Part shown: positions 42,171 to 51,851 of the stretch, one piece after another
Numbering within the stretch: position 1 is the first letter of the stretch
Layout of the letters: each line of letters starts with the position of its first letter
DNA from: Corynebacterium lowii
Lineage (GTDB): Bacteria; Actinomycetota; Actinomycetes; Mycobacteriales; Mycobacteriaceae
NCBI RefSeq assembly: GCF_001412085.1
Contig: NZ_LKEV01000003.1
Location: 62,001-126,000, forward strand
Direction: 5' to 3'
Length of the DNA: 64,000 bases
The notes under the pieces: generated by a model
Seen by the model: only the letters and a program-made list of their open reading frames with translations
What the model was told of the DNA's origin: nothing
The model's database searches: none
Program-made: the position numbers and the translations under genes

Positions 42171-43502
42171 ATGAGCACCACCAGTGAGGTATCCGCCAAG
42201 CCGGAAGCACAGGGACGCGAGGTAGGAGTGGCCATTCTCGGCCACGGCACCGTGGGATCAGAGGTGCGCCGCCTCATGGAAGAAAACGCCCAGGACTTTG
42301 CCCATCGCATCGGCGGCCCGCTGGCGCTGCGCGGCGTGGCGGTCTCCAACCCCACCAAGCACAGCCGCACCGTGCCGGAGGAATTGCTTTTCGACGACGC
42401 GATGGAACTCATCGCCCGCGATGACGTAGACGTGGTGGTAGAGGTCATCGGCGGCATCGACTACCCGCGCCAACTGGTGCTCGCCGCTCTGAACGCCGGA
42501 AAGTCCGTGGTCACGGCCAATAAGGCCCTGGTGGCCGCGCACGCCGATGAGCTGGCCGAGGCTGCCGATAAGGCCGGGGTGGACCTGTACTTTGAGGCCG
42601 CCGTGGCCGCCGCCATCCCAGTGGTGGGTATGCTGCGCCGCTCGTTGGCGGGCGATCAGGTAGAGCGCATCTCCGGCATCGTCAATGGCACCACCAACTT
42701 TATCCTGGACGCGATGGATAACACGGGGGCTAGTTACGACAACATGCTGGCCGAGGCCACCCGCCTGGGCTACGCGGAGGCCGACCCCACCGCGGACGTC
42801 GAGGGTCACGACGCCGCCTCCAAGGCCGCCATCCTGGCTTCCCTGGGCTTTTATACCCGTGTGAACTTCTCCGATGTGCACTGCGAGGGCATTACCGGCA
42901 TTACCGCCGATGACATCGAGGCTGCCAAGAATGCCGGCTACACCATCAAGTTGCTGGCCGTGTGCGAGCGCATCACGGACGCCGAGGGCACGGAGTCCGT
43001 TTCCGCCCGCGTGCACCCCACCCTCGTGCGCCGCGATCACCCCCTGGCCAGCGTGAGCGGTTCCTATAACGCGGTATTCGTGGAGGCCGAGGCCGCCGGG
43101 CGCCTGATGTTCTACGGCAATGGCGCGGGCGGTAACCCCACGGCCTCTGCGGTGCTGGGCGATCTGGTGGGCGCGGCCCGCAACAAGGTTCACGGCGGGC
43201 GCGCTCCGGAGGAGAATACCTACGCGAGTCTGCCGCTGGCGGACTTCTCCGTGGTGCCCACCCGCTACTACATCAACATGCGCGTGCGGGATCGGGCCGG
43301 AGTGCTCGCGGAACTCTCCGCTATCTGCGCCAAGCACGGTATCTCCCTGCGCACCGTGCGCCAGGAGGAGGCCGAAGAGGGCGCGCGCCTCATTCTCTTT
43401 ACCCACACGGCCTCCGAGGGGGACCTCGCCACCACGGTCAAGGAGTTGGAGGCCTTTGAGGACGTCCTGGCGATCAATAGCGTGATCCGACTGGCAGAAT
43501 AA
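42171..43502 (+). CDS. hom: Homoserine dehydrogenase
   Basis: 443 aa. The Rossmann domain starts with VAILGHGTVGSEV (about 23-35). The catalytic domain includes GGIDYPRQLVLAALNAGKSVVTANKAL, GIVNGTTNFILD and EADPTADVEGHDAASKAAIL, and an ACT domain (about 360-443, MRVRDRAGVLAELSAICAKHGISL) gives threonine feedback. It reduces aspartate semialdehyde to homoserine. GGGAGAACC precedes ATG 42171. thrB begins 9 nt after its stop, the classic hom-thrB operon. A promoter with an operator-like dyad sits upstream. Confidence 0.97.
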   Translation: MSTTSEVSAKPEAQGREVGVAILGHGTVGSEVRRLMEENAQDFAHRIGGPLALRGVAVSNPTKHSRTVPEELLFDDAMELIARDDVDVVVEVIGGIDYPRQLVLAALNAGKSVVTANKALVAAHADELAEAADKAGVDLYFEAAVAAAIPVVGMLRRSLAGDQVERISGIVNGTTNFILDAMDNTGASYDNMLAEATRLGYAEADPTADVEGHDAASKAAILASLGFYTRVNFSDVHCEGITGITADDIEAAKNAGYTIKLLAVCERITDAEGTESVSARVHPTLVRRDHPLASVSGSYNAVFVEAEAAGRLMFYGNGAGGNPTASAVLGDLVGAARNKVHGGRAPEENTYASLPLADFSVVPTRYYINMRVRDRAGVLAELSAICAKHGISLRTVRQEEAEEGARLILFTHTASEGDLATTVKELEAFEDVLAINSVIRLAE

Positions 43503-43511
43503 GGAGCACAC

Positions 43512-44441
43512 ATGAGCACGGAATTAGAGGTAGGCCGCCGCGTTAAGGTGCGGGTGCCGGGGTCCACGGCCAATCTTGGGCCGGGTTTTGACACCCTGGG
43601 CCTGGCCGTGAGCATCTACGACACCCTGGAAGTGGAGGTGATTCCCTCCGGCCTAGAGGTGCATATCCACGGCGAGGGGGAAAACGACCTCCCCAGGGAT
43701 TCCTCCAACCTCGTGGTGAAGGCCCTGCGCGCGGGCTTGAATGCCGCCGACGTCACCGCTCCCGGCCTGCGGCTGGTGTGCACCAACGTCATCCCGCAAT
43801 CGCGTGGCCTGGGTTCCTCGGCCGCCGCCGCGGTGGGCGGGGTGCTGGCCGCTAACGCCCTGGCCGGTTCCCCCCTCGATGATGCCCAGCTGGTGCAGTT
43901 GGCCTCTTCCTTTGAGGGACACCCGGATAACGCCGGGGCCTCCGTACTGGGTGCCGCCGTGGTCTCCTGGACGGAGATTCCCATTGATGGCCGCTCCAAG
44001 CCCGCCTATCGCGCCGTGAGTATCCCGGTGCATGAGGGGATTAAGGCCACCGCCCTGGTACCGGACTTCCACGCCTCCACTGAGGCCATTCGCCGCGTGC
44101 TGCCCAGCCACGTCACGCATATCGACGCCCGCTTTAACGTCTCGCGCACCGCCGTACTCACCGTGGCGCTGCAAACGCACCCGGAACTCCTGTGGGAGGG
44201 CACCCGCGATCGCCTGCACCAGCCCTATCGCGCCGATGTGCTTCCGGTGACCGCCGAATGGGTGAACCGACTGCGCAACCGCGGCTATGCCGCCTATCTT
44301 TCCGGAGCAGGCCCCACGGTGATGGTGCTGCACAGCGAGCCGGTGGACCCGGAGATTCTGGCGGAGGCCAAGGCCGCCGGGCTGAGGGTGCTGGAACTTG
44401 AGGTGGCGGGGCGGCCGGAAACACAGGTGAATGGTCAGTAG
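43512..44441 (+). CDS. thrB: Homoserine kinase
   Basis: 309 aa. It is a GHMP kinase with the start [25 protein letters not shown], the phosphate-binding loop [16 protein letters not shown] (about 96-111) and the C-terminal [15 protein letters not shown]. It phosphorylates homoserine toward threonine. AAGGAGCAC precedes ATG 43512. It is translationally close to hom and overlaps the start of a small hypothetical gene by 11 nt. Confidence 0.97.
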   Translation: MSTELEVGRRVKVRVPGSTANLGPGFDTLGLAVSIYDTLEVEVIPSGLEVHIHGEGENDLPRDSSNLVVKALRAGLNAADVTAPGLRLVCTNVIPQSRGLGSSAAAAVGGVLAANALAGSPLDDAQLVQLASSFEGHPDNAGASVLGAAVVSWTEIPIDGRSKPAYRAVSIPVHEGIKATALVPDFHASTEAIRRVLPSHVTHIDARFNVSRTAVLTVALQTHPELLWEGTRDRLHQPYRADVLPVTAEWVNRLRNRGYAAYLSGAGPTVMVLHSEPVDPEILAEAKAAGLRVLELEVAGRPETQVNGQ

Positions 44442-44778
44442 GGAGCTTGAACCCGCAGAAAGGCGGGTGCTCGAAGCCATGATTCTCTGGGCTTTTGCGG
44501 AGCAAGGCCCTCAGCCTGGCCCGGAGCAGCGCCGTCTGTGGCTGGCTGCCTCGCGCGCTAGCACCGTGATCGAACAATGCGGTTGTGGCATCTGCCCCTC
44601 TATGAGGTTTTCTTCCACAGAGGGAGGCTCTCAGACGGTTTTGGGCGCGCACGATACGGCCCAGCACGCGATGGTGCTGCTCCATCTTCACGCCGATGAA
44701 CTCATTGAGCTTGAGGTAGCCCCAGTGAGAGACGAGCCGATACACATGCCCAGCCCGGAGCACCTGAGCTTTAGATAG
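44431..44778 (+). CDS. Small conserved hypothetical protein
   Basis: 115 aa beginning inside the end of thrB (ATG 44431). It contains a cysteine cluster [12 protein letters not shown] (near 48-58) and histidines in [15 protein letters not shown], which could bind a metal, and an N-terminal amphipathic helix. I do not recognise the family. The overlap with thrB suggests co-transcription with hom-thrB. It converges on the regulator gene that ends at 44789. Confidence 0.65.
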   Translation: MVSRELEPAERRVLEAMILWAFAEQGPQPGPEQRRLWLAASRASTVIEQCGCGICPSMRFSSTEGGSQTVLGAHDTAQHAMVLLHLHADELIELEVAPVRDEPIHMPSPEHLSFR

Positions 44779-44788
44779 TGCTAGAGCG

Positions 44789-45421
44789 CTACTTCGCGGC
44801 GTCGAGAGTAACAGTGCAGGCACAGTTGGCCTGCAAGGAGAGCATGGTGGCGTCCTTGGGGGCCTCAAGGAACTCCTGGAAGAAGCCCTCGTGCATTCCG
44901 CAGACGGAGGGGTGCGGCAGCGTGGAGTCCTGGATGAAGGGGCAGGCGCGCAGGTCGAGGGCGGTGCCGTCCTCGCGCAGGGAGGGATCGAAGCCCAGGC
45001 CGCGGAGCTTTTCGATCAGCTCGGTCACTGTCCCCGTTCCCTCGGAACGAGCCCACAGGCGGCCCACCTCGCGGGCCTGCTCGGGCTTGATTGCTCCGGC
45101 CAGGTGGCGGATCATGGTGATGTATTCCTGGGCCACGGCGCGGGTATCGGCTACGCGCACCTGGTAAAGCAGGGTGGGGCGGCCGCGCCCCTTGACCGGG
45201 GCGTTGTGCTGGCTTACCGCCTGCTGGGCGATGAGTTCTTCTAAGTGGCCGCGCACCGTATTGGCGTGCATCCCCAGGCGCTCAGCGAGCTGCGTGGCGC
45301 TGGCTCCCTCGGGAAACTCGCGCAGGGTGGTGAGCACCAAGTTCTGCTTGGGGCTCAGGGCGAGGGCCTCGGGGAAGAACTCAGTGGCAGCGCGAGGGGT
45401 TTGTTGCGATGCCTGGGGCAC
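44789..45421 (-). CDS. Winged-helix regulator with clustered cysteines
   Basis: 210 aa. Residues 20-85 form an ArsR/SufR-like winged helix (SPKQNLVLTTLREFPEGASATQLAERLGMHANTVRGHLEEL, then GRGRPTLLYQV). The C-terminal domain has Cys in RACPF, VCGMHEGFF and ANCACTV, spaced like the Fe-S or metal ligands of SufR-type and related regulators. It may sense iron-sulfur status, redox or a metal. The candidate target is unknown; it lies between the thrB-linked gene and an acyl-CoA ligase. Start ATG is at 45419-45421. Confidence 0.8.
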   Translation of the reverse strand: MPQASQQTPRAATEFFPEALALSPKQNLVLTTLREFPEGASATQLAERLGMHANTVRGHLEELIAQQAVSQHNAPVKGRGRPTLLYQVRVADTRAVAQEYITMIRHLAGAIKPEQAREVGRLWARSEGTGTVTELIEKLRGLGFDPSLREDGTALDLRACPFIQDSTLPHPSVCGMHEGFFQEFLEAPKDATMLSLQANCACTVTLDAAK

Positions 45422-45496
45422 GGAACACTCCTTGGGTACGGGGGCAGTGTTGATACGGATACGTCATTGTAACCGCCAATAGTCTCGGAGCGGAAA

Positions 45497-47173
45497 TTAC
45501 TTGGTATCGGGTTTGTGGCTGGGCCCGGGGAGGGCAATAACCTCAAACTCGCCCGCGGCGAGATGTTTGCGTAGGTCTTTTTTATCAAACTTATTCACGG
45601 AGGTCTTATCAATGCTCTTTACGAAGGTCCAGTATTCGGGGAGCATCCAATGGGGAATTGTGGTGCGTAGGCGCTCCCGCAGCAGGATCGCGGTGTCCTC
45701 GGAGGGCTCGGAATCGGCGTGCAGCACGGTGACCACCAGGGGGCGTTCACCCCATTTTTTATCGGGGTATCCGATCACGGCGGCCTCCACTACCTCGGGG
45801 GCCTCCATCACCAGATTTTCTAGGAGGGCGGAGTAAATCCATTCCCCTCCGGAGCGAATCACGTCGCGGGCGCGGTCGTGGATGGTGAGGTAACCGTCCG
45901 AGGTCACGGAGCCGACATCGCCTGTGCGCAGCCAGCCATCGGCGGTGAACTGCTCGGGGGGTTGCTCACCTGCGGGGTCGTAGTAGTGATCGGCCACGAG
46001 GTTGCCGCGCACCTGAATCTCGCCCTGGTTGCGATCGGTGGAGGAGACCACCTTGCCATCATTGACCACGCGATATTCCAAGGCCGCGGGAAAACGCCCC
46101 TGGCTGATTCGGTAGGTCCAGCGGGCCTCGCCCGATACTCCTGCGGGAGGGCGGGCCACGGTACCCACGGTGGAGGTCTCCGTCATGCCCCACACGTGAA
46201 TCACGTCCACGCCGTAGCGTTCCTCCCACATGCGGATGAGGATGGGCGGGGCGGGGGAGCCGCCCACATAGATTTCCACCAGGGACATGCGCTCCGGCGG
46301 GTGGTGCAGGTAATGCACGATGAGCTGCATCCACACGGTAGGCACCCCGTGGGCTACGCGGGGGTGCGTGGTGGCGATGAGATCCGCCAAGGTGGCCGGG
46401 GAGAGATCGGAGCCGGGGAATATCAAGGGGGTACCGGCCATGAAGGCGGCGTAGGGGACTCCCCAGCTGAGCACGTGGAAGATGGGCACGCAGCACAGGA
46501 AGGATTCTCCCTCGGTGATAGCAAAGGAATCCGTGGTGCGCAGTTCCATCGACATGAGGTACATCGAGCGGTGGGAATAGGCCACGGGTTTGGCCGGGCC
46601 GGTGGTGCCGGTGGAATAACACAGGGCCGCCGCCGTGGTCTCGTCGAGGGTGGGCCACTCGTAGACGGTGGAGCGGCCGTCGAGAAGCGCCTCGTAGGAG
46701 TGAACCTCTACCGTGGCTGGCAGGCCGTGGTCCGGCAGGGGTCCCAGCCCGGTAAAGAGCACCGCACGCACGCTCGGGCAGGCCGCTAGGACCTCGCTCA
46801 GGGGAGAGGCCAGGTGCGGATCGGCCACGATGACCTCCACCTCCGCGTGATTAACGATGTGCTGAATCTGCGCGCTCATCAGATTCTTATTGAGGGGAGT
46901 AATGACCGCGCCCATAGCGGGAACGGCAAGGATTGTTTCTAGATGCTCGGCGCAATTATCCATAAAGGTCCCCACCCGCTGATCCCCGGTGATGCCGAGG
47001 TCATCATGCAAAGCGTGCGCCAGCGCCGCCGCTCGCGCCCCCACCTCGGCAAAGGTGGTGGAGTGAGCCTGGCCGTCCTCCCAGGTAGTCACCTTGGTAT
47101 CCCCGTGCACGGAGGCACCGTAGGAAAGAATACTGGCGAGGGACAGCGGAATGTCCTGCATCGTGGACTGCAT
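45497..47173 (-). CDS. Fatty acid-CoA ligase (AMP-binding)
   Basis: 558 aa from ATG 47171-47173. TAGAGT ends 7 nt upstream with no Shine-Dalgarno, so it looks leaderless; a longer frame opens at 47215. The ANL-superfamily motifs are present: LCYSTGTTGPAKPVAYSHRS (about 178), WGMTET, DGWLRTGDVGS and ENLVMEAPEVVEAAVIG, with the catalytic lysine in KTSVNKFDKKDLR near the end. It activates a fatty acid to acyl-CoA through acyl-AMP, at the cytoplasmic membrane or in the cytosol. Chain length is unknown. It is divergent from rho. Confidence 0.9.
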   Translation of the reverse strand: MQSTMQDIPLSLASILSYGASVHGDTKVTTWEDGQAHSTTFAEVGARAAALAHALHDDLGITGDQRVGTFMDNCAEHLETILAVPAMGAVITPLNKNLMSAQIQHIVNHAEVEVIVADPHLASPLSEVLAACPSVRAVLFTGLGPLPDHGLPATVEVHSYEALLDGRSTVYEWPTLDETTAAALCYSTGTTGPAKPVAYSHRSMYLMSMELRTTDSFAITEGESFLCCVPIFHVLSWGVPYAAFMAGTPLIFPGSDLSPATLADLIATTHPRVAHGVPTVWMQLIVHYLHHPPERMSLVEIYVGGSPAPPILIRMWEERYGVDVIHVWGMTETSTVGTVARPPAGVSGEARWTYRISQGRFPAALEYRVVNDGKVVSSTDRNQGEIQVRGNLVADHYYDPAGEQPPEQFTADGWLRTGDVGSVTSDGYLTIHDRARDVIRSGGEWIYSALLENLVMEAPEVVEAAVIGYPDKKWGERPLVVTVLHADSEPSEDTAILLRERLRTTIPHWMLPEYWTFVKSIDKTSVNKFDKKDLRKHLAAGEFEVIALPGPSHKPDTK

Positions 47174-47234
47174 GAGGTCTACTCTAACCGGGAGGTGCGC
47201 ACGAGGCGGGTACATCGCGGCGTGCTTTATGAGT

Positions 47235-47478
47235 TACACTGATTCTGGATCAATTCCGAGTGCCGTTCGGAGGGACGAAGTCGCACGGAATTGTGTGTTT
47301 CCACGAGGGCTCGTAGTTTTTGTATTCCTGCGAGAACCCCATGCTGGTACGGCCTGCTCCCCACACGCACTGCGGGGTGAGCGGCGTCGCCCTGAAATAG
47401 ATTATGGAGAAACGCCTCCGGGCACCATCTGCCCCCGCTTTCTCCCCTCACTTCCGGTCAAGCGATGAAAGGACATCT
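47235..47478 (+). promoter_or_regulatory. Candidate rho promoter and long 5' leader
   Basis: TACACT (47235-47240) is the best -10 candidate; no good -35 is seen. From there to GTG 47479 is about 230 nt without a credible gene. CCCC (47359-47362) can pair with GGGG (47374-47377). The only open frame into rho from ATG 47404 lacks a ribosome site. Long rho leaders are often autoregulatory in bacteria, so this may be too. Confidence 0.4.
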
Positions 47479-49248
47479 GTGACCACACCGGAGAACGCCG
47501 CCCCACAGGGCGGCTCCGAGCAAAACTTGGCGGCCTTACGTATTCCCGAACTCCGGGCATTAGCTGCGCAGAGGGGACTCAAAGGAATCTCGGGACTGCG
47601 CAAATCCGAGCTGATTGATGCAATTCAAGGCCGTGGGCCGCACGGCACTCCCCGTAGCACGCCCAAGAAAACATCGGTCAAGGAGCCAGAGGCATTGGCG
47701 GAGCAGAACACACAGGAGCGGGCTCACGACGCCTCGGAGCGGGCAACGGGAGCGGGGGAGCAGGAGCGAGAAAACTCCGATAGCAACCACTACGAATCCC
47801 GTTCCGCCGCGCGCCGGGCACGGCGCAACCGCGCCCGGCAACAGCACCGCGAGGAGGGAAACGCCGAACGCACCGCCGAGAACTCCGATAAGAGCGCAGA
47901 TCGGGCCACCGATCGGGCTGCGGAGAAGGGGAGAGACGGCGGCGAGCGCGAGGGGGAATACCGCGATAACAGGGAGCACCGTGGCGGGCGTGGAAACCGC
48001 CGTAATAATCGGCGCAATAATCGCCGGGGCCGCAATCACGAGGGGGGCCGCGAGCACAACGAGCCGCTGCTACCCGAGGAATTGGAGCAGGTGGCGGGCA
48101 TCCTCGACGTCGTGGATAACAACGTGGCCTTCCTGCGCACCACCGGCTATCACCCCTCCTCCGCGGACGTGTACGTGAGCAGCCAGCTCATCCGCAAGTG
48201 CGGGCTGCGCGGTGGCGACGCCATCGTGGGGCAGGTCAAGCAGGGCCAGACTCAGACCAGGGGGCACGGGCGCAACAAGCAGAAGTACAACAACCTGGTG
48301 CGGGTGGACACCGTCAACGGCATGACCGTGGACGAGGCCCGCCAGCGCCCCAACTTTGCCAAGCTCACCCCGCTGTATCCCAACCAGCGCCTGCGCCTGG
48401 AGACGGAGCAGAAGATCCTCACCACCCGCGTGATTGATCTGATTATGCCCATCGGTAAGGGGCAGCGCGCGCTCATCGTTTCCCCGCCCAAGGCCGGTAA
48501 GACCACGATTCTGCAAAACGTGGCCAACGCGATTTCCACCAATAACCCCGAGTGTTACCTCATGGTGGTGCTGGTGGACGAGCGCCCGGAGGAGGTCACG
48601 GACATGCAGCGCTCCGTGAACGGCGAGGTCATCGCCTCTACCTTCGATCGTCCCCCGAGCGAGCACACCGCCGTGGCCGAGCTGGCCATCGAGCGCGCCA
48701 AGCGCCTGGTGGAGCAGGGCCGCGATGTGGTGGTGCTGCTGGATTCCATCACCCGCCTGGGCCGCGCCTATAACAATTCCTCCCCGGCCTCGGGCCGTAT
48801 CCTCTCCGGTGGTGTGGATTCCAACGCGCTCTATCCGCCCAAGCGCTTCCTGGGTGCCGCCCGCAATATCGAAAATGGCGGCAGCCTCACCATCATCGCC
48901 ACCGCGATGGTGGAGACGGGCTCGGCGGGTGACACCGTGATCTTCGAGGAGTTCAAGGGCACCGGCAACGCGGAGCTGAAACTGGACCGCAAGATTTCCG
49001 AGCGTCGGGTATTCCCCGCTGTGGACGTGGGCCCCTCGGGCACCCGCAAGGACGAGCTTCTGCTCGCCCCGGAGGAGGCCCGCCTGGTGCACAAGTTGCG
49101 GCGTATTCTGGCGGCACTGGATAACCAGCAGGCCATTGACCTGTTGATGAAGCAGCTGAAAAAGACGAAGAATAACGGCGAGTTCCTCATGCAGGTGGCT
49201 TCCTCTGCACCGATGGCCGCGCGCGATGAAGAGGAGGATTATTCCTAA
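47479..49248 (+). CDS. rho: Transcription termination factor Rho
   Basis: 589 aa from GTG 47479, preceded by GAAAGGACATCT. An N-terminal Rho-N domain ([34 protein letters not shown]) is followed by a roughly 130-residue Arg/Glu/Asn-rich insert, the RNA-binding OSB domain ([30 protein letters not shown]), and the RecA-type ATPase with PPKAGKTT (about 336-343) and [11 protein letters not shown]. It is a hexameric RNA translocase ending untranslated transcripts. The disordered insert is normal in actinobacterial Rho. prfA starts 1 nt after its stop. Confidence 0.97.
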   Translation: MTTPENAAPQGGSEQNLAALRIPELRALAAQRGLKGISGLRKSELIDAIQGRGPHGTPRSTPKKTSVKEPEALAEQNTQERAHDASERATGAGEQERENSDSNHYESRSAARRARRNRARQQHREEGNAERTAENSDKSADRATDRAAEKGRDGGEREGEYRDNREHRGGRGNRRNNRRNNRRGRNHEGGREHNEPLLPEELEQVAGILDVVDNNVAFLRTTGYHPSSADVYVSSQLIRKCGLRGGDAIVGQVKQGQTQTRGHGRNKQKYNNLVRVDTVNGMTVDEARQRPNFAKLTPLYPNQRLRLETEQKILTTRVIDLIMPIGKGQRALIVSPPKAGKTTILQNVANAISTNNPECYLMVVLVDERPEEVTDMQRSVNGEVIASTFDRPPSEHTAVAELAIERAKRLVEQGRDVVVLLDSITRLGRAYNNSSPASGRILSGGVDSNALYPPKRFLGAARNIENGGSLTIIATAMVETGSAGDTVIFEEFKGTGNAELKLDRKISERRVFPAVDVGPSGTRKDELLLAPEEARLVHKLRRILAALDNQQAIDLLMKQLKKTKNNGEFLMQVASSAPMAARDEEEDYS

Positions 49249-49249
49249 G

Positions 49250-50323
49250 ATGGCGGATCAGGTTTCAGCCGTCGATGATGTGCTCTCCGAGTACCAGGGC
49301 ATCGAGGCGCAGATGGCCGATCCCGAGGTGATTGGGGATCAGGCGCAGTTCCGTAAGCTCTCCAAGCGCTATACCCAGCTTCAACCCATCGTGAAGGTGG
49401 CCACCGACCTAGAGCAGGTGCGCGCAGACTTGGAGGACGCCCGCGAGATGGCGCGGGAGGACCGAGAGTTCGCCGCCGAGGCCGAGCGCCTAGAGGCCAG
49501 TGCGGTGGAGTTGGAGGAAAAACTTGCCGATCTCCTTGCACCGCGCGACCCCCACGATGGAGATGACATCATCATGGAGATTAAGGCCGGTGCGGGTGGC
49601 GAGGAGGCCGCGCTCTTCGCGGGTGACCTGGTGCGCATGTACGAGAAGTACGCGGACAAGCACGAGTTCACCTACGAGATTCTGGGGCTTGCGGAGTCCG
49701 ACCTCGGCGGAGTCAAGGACATGACCTTGTCTATCCGTGCTAAGAACCCCTCCCGCGATGGCGCGTGGAGCGTATTCAAGTTCGAGGGCGGCGTGCACCG
49801 CGTGCAGCGCGTTCCTGTCACCGAGTCCCAGGGGCGTATCCAGACCTCCGCCGCGGGCGTGCTGGTCTACCCCGAACCCGACGAGGTGGAGCAGGTGGAG
49901 ATCGACGATAAGGACATCCGCGTGGACGTCTATCGTTCCTCCGGCAAGGGCGGCCAGGGTGTGAATACCACCGACTCCGCCGTGCGCATCACCCACCTGC
50001 CCACGGGGCTGGTGGTGACCTGTCAGAAGGAGCGCTCGCAGATTCAAAACAAGGCCCGCGCCATGCAGGTGCTGGCCGCGCGTTTGCAGCAGCTCAAGGA
50101 GGATGAGGCCGAGGCCCAGGCCGCCGAGGGTCGCGCCAAGCAGGTGCGCACGATGGATCGCTCCGAGCGCATCCGCACCTATAATTGGCCGGAAAACCGC
50201 ATCTCCGATCACCGCATTGGCTTCAAGGCCAATAACCTGGATCAGGTGCTCGACGGCAACCTCGACGATCTCTTCACCGCCTTGCAGGCCGCCGAGCGCG
50301 CCGAGCGCCTAGAGCCAGAATGA
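49250..50323 (+). CDS. prfA: Peptide chain release factor 1
   Basis: 357 aa from ATG 49250, with GAGGAGG within the end of rho. The GGQ motif that hydrolyses peptidyl-tRNA is in [11 protein letters not shown] (about 231-236), with the flanking [23 protein letters not shown]. It recognises UAG and UAA stops. The next gene, prmC, methylates the Gln of this GGQ and overlaps prfA by 4 nt (ATGA), a conserved pairing. Confidence 0.97.
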   Translation: MADQVSAVDDVLSEYQGIEAQMADPEVIGDQAQFRKLSKRYTQLQPIVKVATDLEQVRADLEDAREMAREDREFAAEAERLEASAVELEEKLADLLAPRDPHDGDDIIMEIKAGAGGEEAALFAGDLVRMYEKYADKHEFTYEILGLAESDLGGVKDMTLSIRAKNPSRDGAWSVFKFEGGVHRVQRVPVTESQGRIQTSAAGVLVYPEPDEVEQVEIDDKDIRVDVYRSSGKGGQGVNTTDSAVRITHLPTGLVVTCQKERSQIQNKARAMQVLAARLQQLKEDEAEAQAAEGRAKQVRTMDRSERIRTYNWPENRISDHRIGFKANNLDQVLDGNLDDLFTALQAAERAERLEPE

Positions 50324-51150
50324 CCCTGCGCGAGGACATCGCCCGCGCCCGCGAGATATTGGCGGGAGCGGGGGTGGAAAGCCCGGAGGTGGATGCGCGG
50401 GAACTCGCCGCGCATCTGCTGGGGTGCTCCCCCTTGGAGGTCACCCTGCGGGCAGCCGAGACCCCTCCCGGTTATTGGGAGCTGGTGGAGCGCCGCGCCC
50501 GCCGCGAGCCATTGCAATACATCCTGGGCCAGGCCGCCTTCGGCCCGCTGAGCCTGGCCGTGGGGCCGGGGGTGTTCATTCCACGCCCGGAAACCGAGGT
50601 GCTGGCGGATTGGGCGGTGCGGGGGCTGCGCGGCGTCGATAAGCCCCTGGTGATCGACTTGTGTACCGGTTCCGGCGCGCTGGCCGCCTATATCGTGCAC
50701 CAGCGTGGCGACGCCCAGGTGGTTGCCGTGGAGCGCAGCCCCGAGGCTGCCGCGTGGGCGCGGCGCAACCTTGAACCCCTGGGCGTGGAACTGCGCCTGG
50801 GGGACGCCACCGACCCCGCCCTGCTGGCTGACCTGGCAGGAAAGGCACACGCGGTGGTGAGTAATCCTCCTTACGTGCCGGAATCCGAGGGATTACCGGC
50901 GGAGATTTATCACGATCCACACGAGGCGGTATTTGCCGGAGCGGACGGCATGAGCGTGATTAATCGCCTGGTTGGCCCCGCCGCGGCGCTGCTGCGGCCA
51001 GGCGGATTACTCGGCATTGAGCACGACGACACCACGGCGCTGGCTGTGGCGGAGTTGGTGGCGGGGTTGCCTCTGATGAGCCCACCAGAGCCTCTGCGCG
51101 ACCTCTCCGGTAGGGATCGGTTTGTGATAGCGGGTAAGCTCAACAACTGA
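50320..51150 (+). CDS. prmC: Release factor glutamine methyltransferase
   Basis: 276 aa. It has the SAM-binding [15 protein letters not shown] (about 110) and the catalytic NPPY in [12 protein letters not shown] (about 182-185), the N6-type methyltransferase motif of PrmC/HemK. The N-terminal helical bundle (residues 1-75) recognises the release factor. It methylates the GGQ glutamine of RF1 and RF2. It starts at ATG 50320 inside prfA and ends 32 nt before the TsaC-like gene. Confidence 0.95.
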   Translation: MTLREDIARAREILAGAGVESPEVDARELAAHLLGCSPLEVTLRAAETPPGYWELVERRARREPLQYILGQAAFGPLSLAVGPGVFIPRPETEVLADWAVRGLRGVDKPLVIDLCTGSGALAAYIVHQRGDAQVVAVERSPEAAAWARRNLEPLGVELRLGDATDPALLADLAGKAHAVVSNPPYVPESEGLPAEIYHDPHEAVFAGADGMSVINRLVGPAAALLRPGGLLGIEHDDTTALAVAELVAGLPLMSPPEPLRDLSGRDRFVIAGKLNN

Positions 51151-51182
51151 TCTATTTGCCGTCAATCCAAAGGGGAAGCCTC

Positions 51183-51851
51183 ATGGGGGCCATTGCTAGT
51201 TGTATGGACGCCCGCACTCGTGCCCAGGTGATTGCCTCCGCAGCCCAGAGCGCGAAGGCAGGCAACCTCGTGGTCATGCCCACGGATACCCTCTATGGCA
51301 TCGGAGCGGATGCCTTTAATAACGAGGCCGTGGCGGCTCTCTTGGCAGCAAAAAAGCGCGGCCCCGATTATCCGGTGCCAGTGCTGGTGGGCTCCTGGGA
51401 TACCATCGCGGGGCTCACCTCCTCCCTGAGCGATTCCGCGCGCACGCTGGTGGAGGCCTTTTGGCCTGGAGGACTTTCCCTCGTGGTGCCGCAGGCTCCC
51501 TCTTTGCCCTGGAACCTGGGCGATACGCATGGTTCCGTGATGCTGCGTATGCCGAATCACCCCGTGGCTCTGCAATTGCTGCGCGAGGTTGGCCCGATGG
51601 CCGTTTCCTCGGCCAATCTCCACGGGCATCAACCGCCCGTCACCGCCCAGGAGGCCCAACGGCAACTGGGCGATGCGGTGGAAACCTATCTTGACGCCGG
51701 ACGGGCCACGGTGGGGGAGCCCTCGACGATCGTCGATCTCACCGCAGTCACGCCGAAAATCCTGCGCGAAGGTGCGGTGAGCGCCGAGGCGATAGCCGAG
51801 GTGCTGGGCCTTGGAGCGGCGGAGATACGCGGCTCGGAGGGAACCGCTTAG
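51183..51851 (+). CDS. Threonylcarbamoyl-AMP synthase (TsaC/YrdC family)
   Basis: 222 aa from ATG 51183, preceded by CAAAGGGGAAGC; a TTG at 51156 is in frame but without a site. The YrdC fold is shown by VMPTDTLYGIGADAF, AAKKRGPDYPVPVLV, FWPGGLSLV and MAVSSANLHGHQPP. It makes threonylcarbamoyl-AMP for the t6A37 modification of ANN-decoding tRNAs. The C-terminal Sua5 domain is absent, so it is the short TsaC form. WecA-like gene follows with no gap. Confidence 0.92.
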   Translation: MGAIASCMDARTRAQVIASAAQSAKAGNLVVMPTDTLYGIGADAFNNEAVAALLAAKKRGPDYPVPVLVGSWDTIAGLTSSLSDSARTLVEAFWPGGLSLVVPQAPSLPWNLGDTHGSVMLRMPNHPVALQLLREVGPMAVSSANLHGHQPPVTAQEAQRQLGDAVETYLDAGRATVGEPSTIVDLTAVTPKILREGAVSAEAIAEVLGLGAAEIRGSEGTA

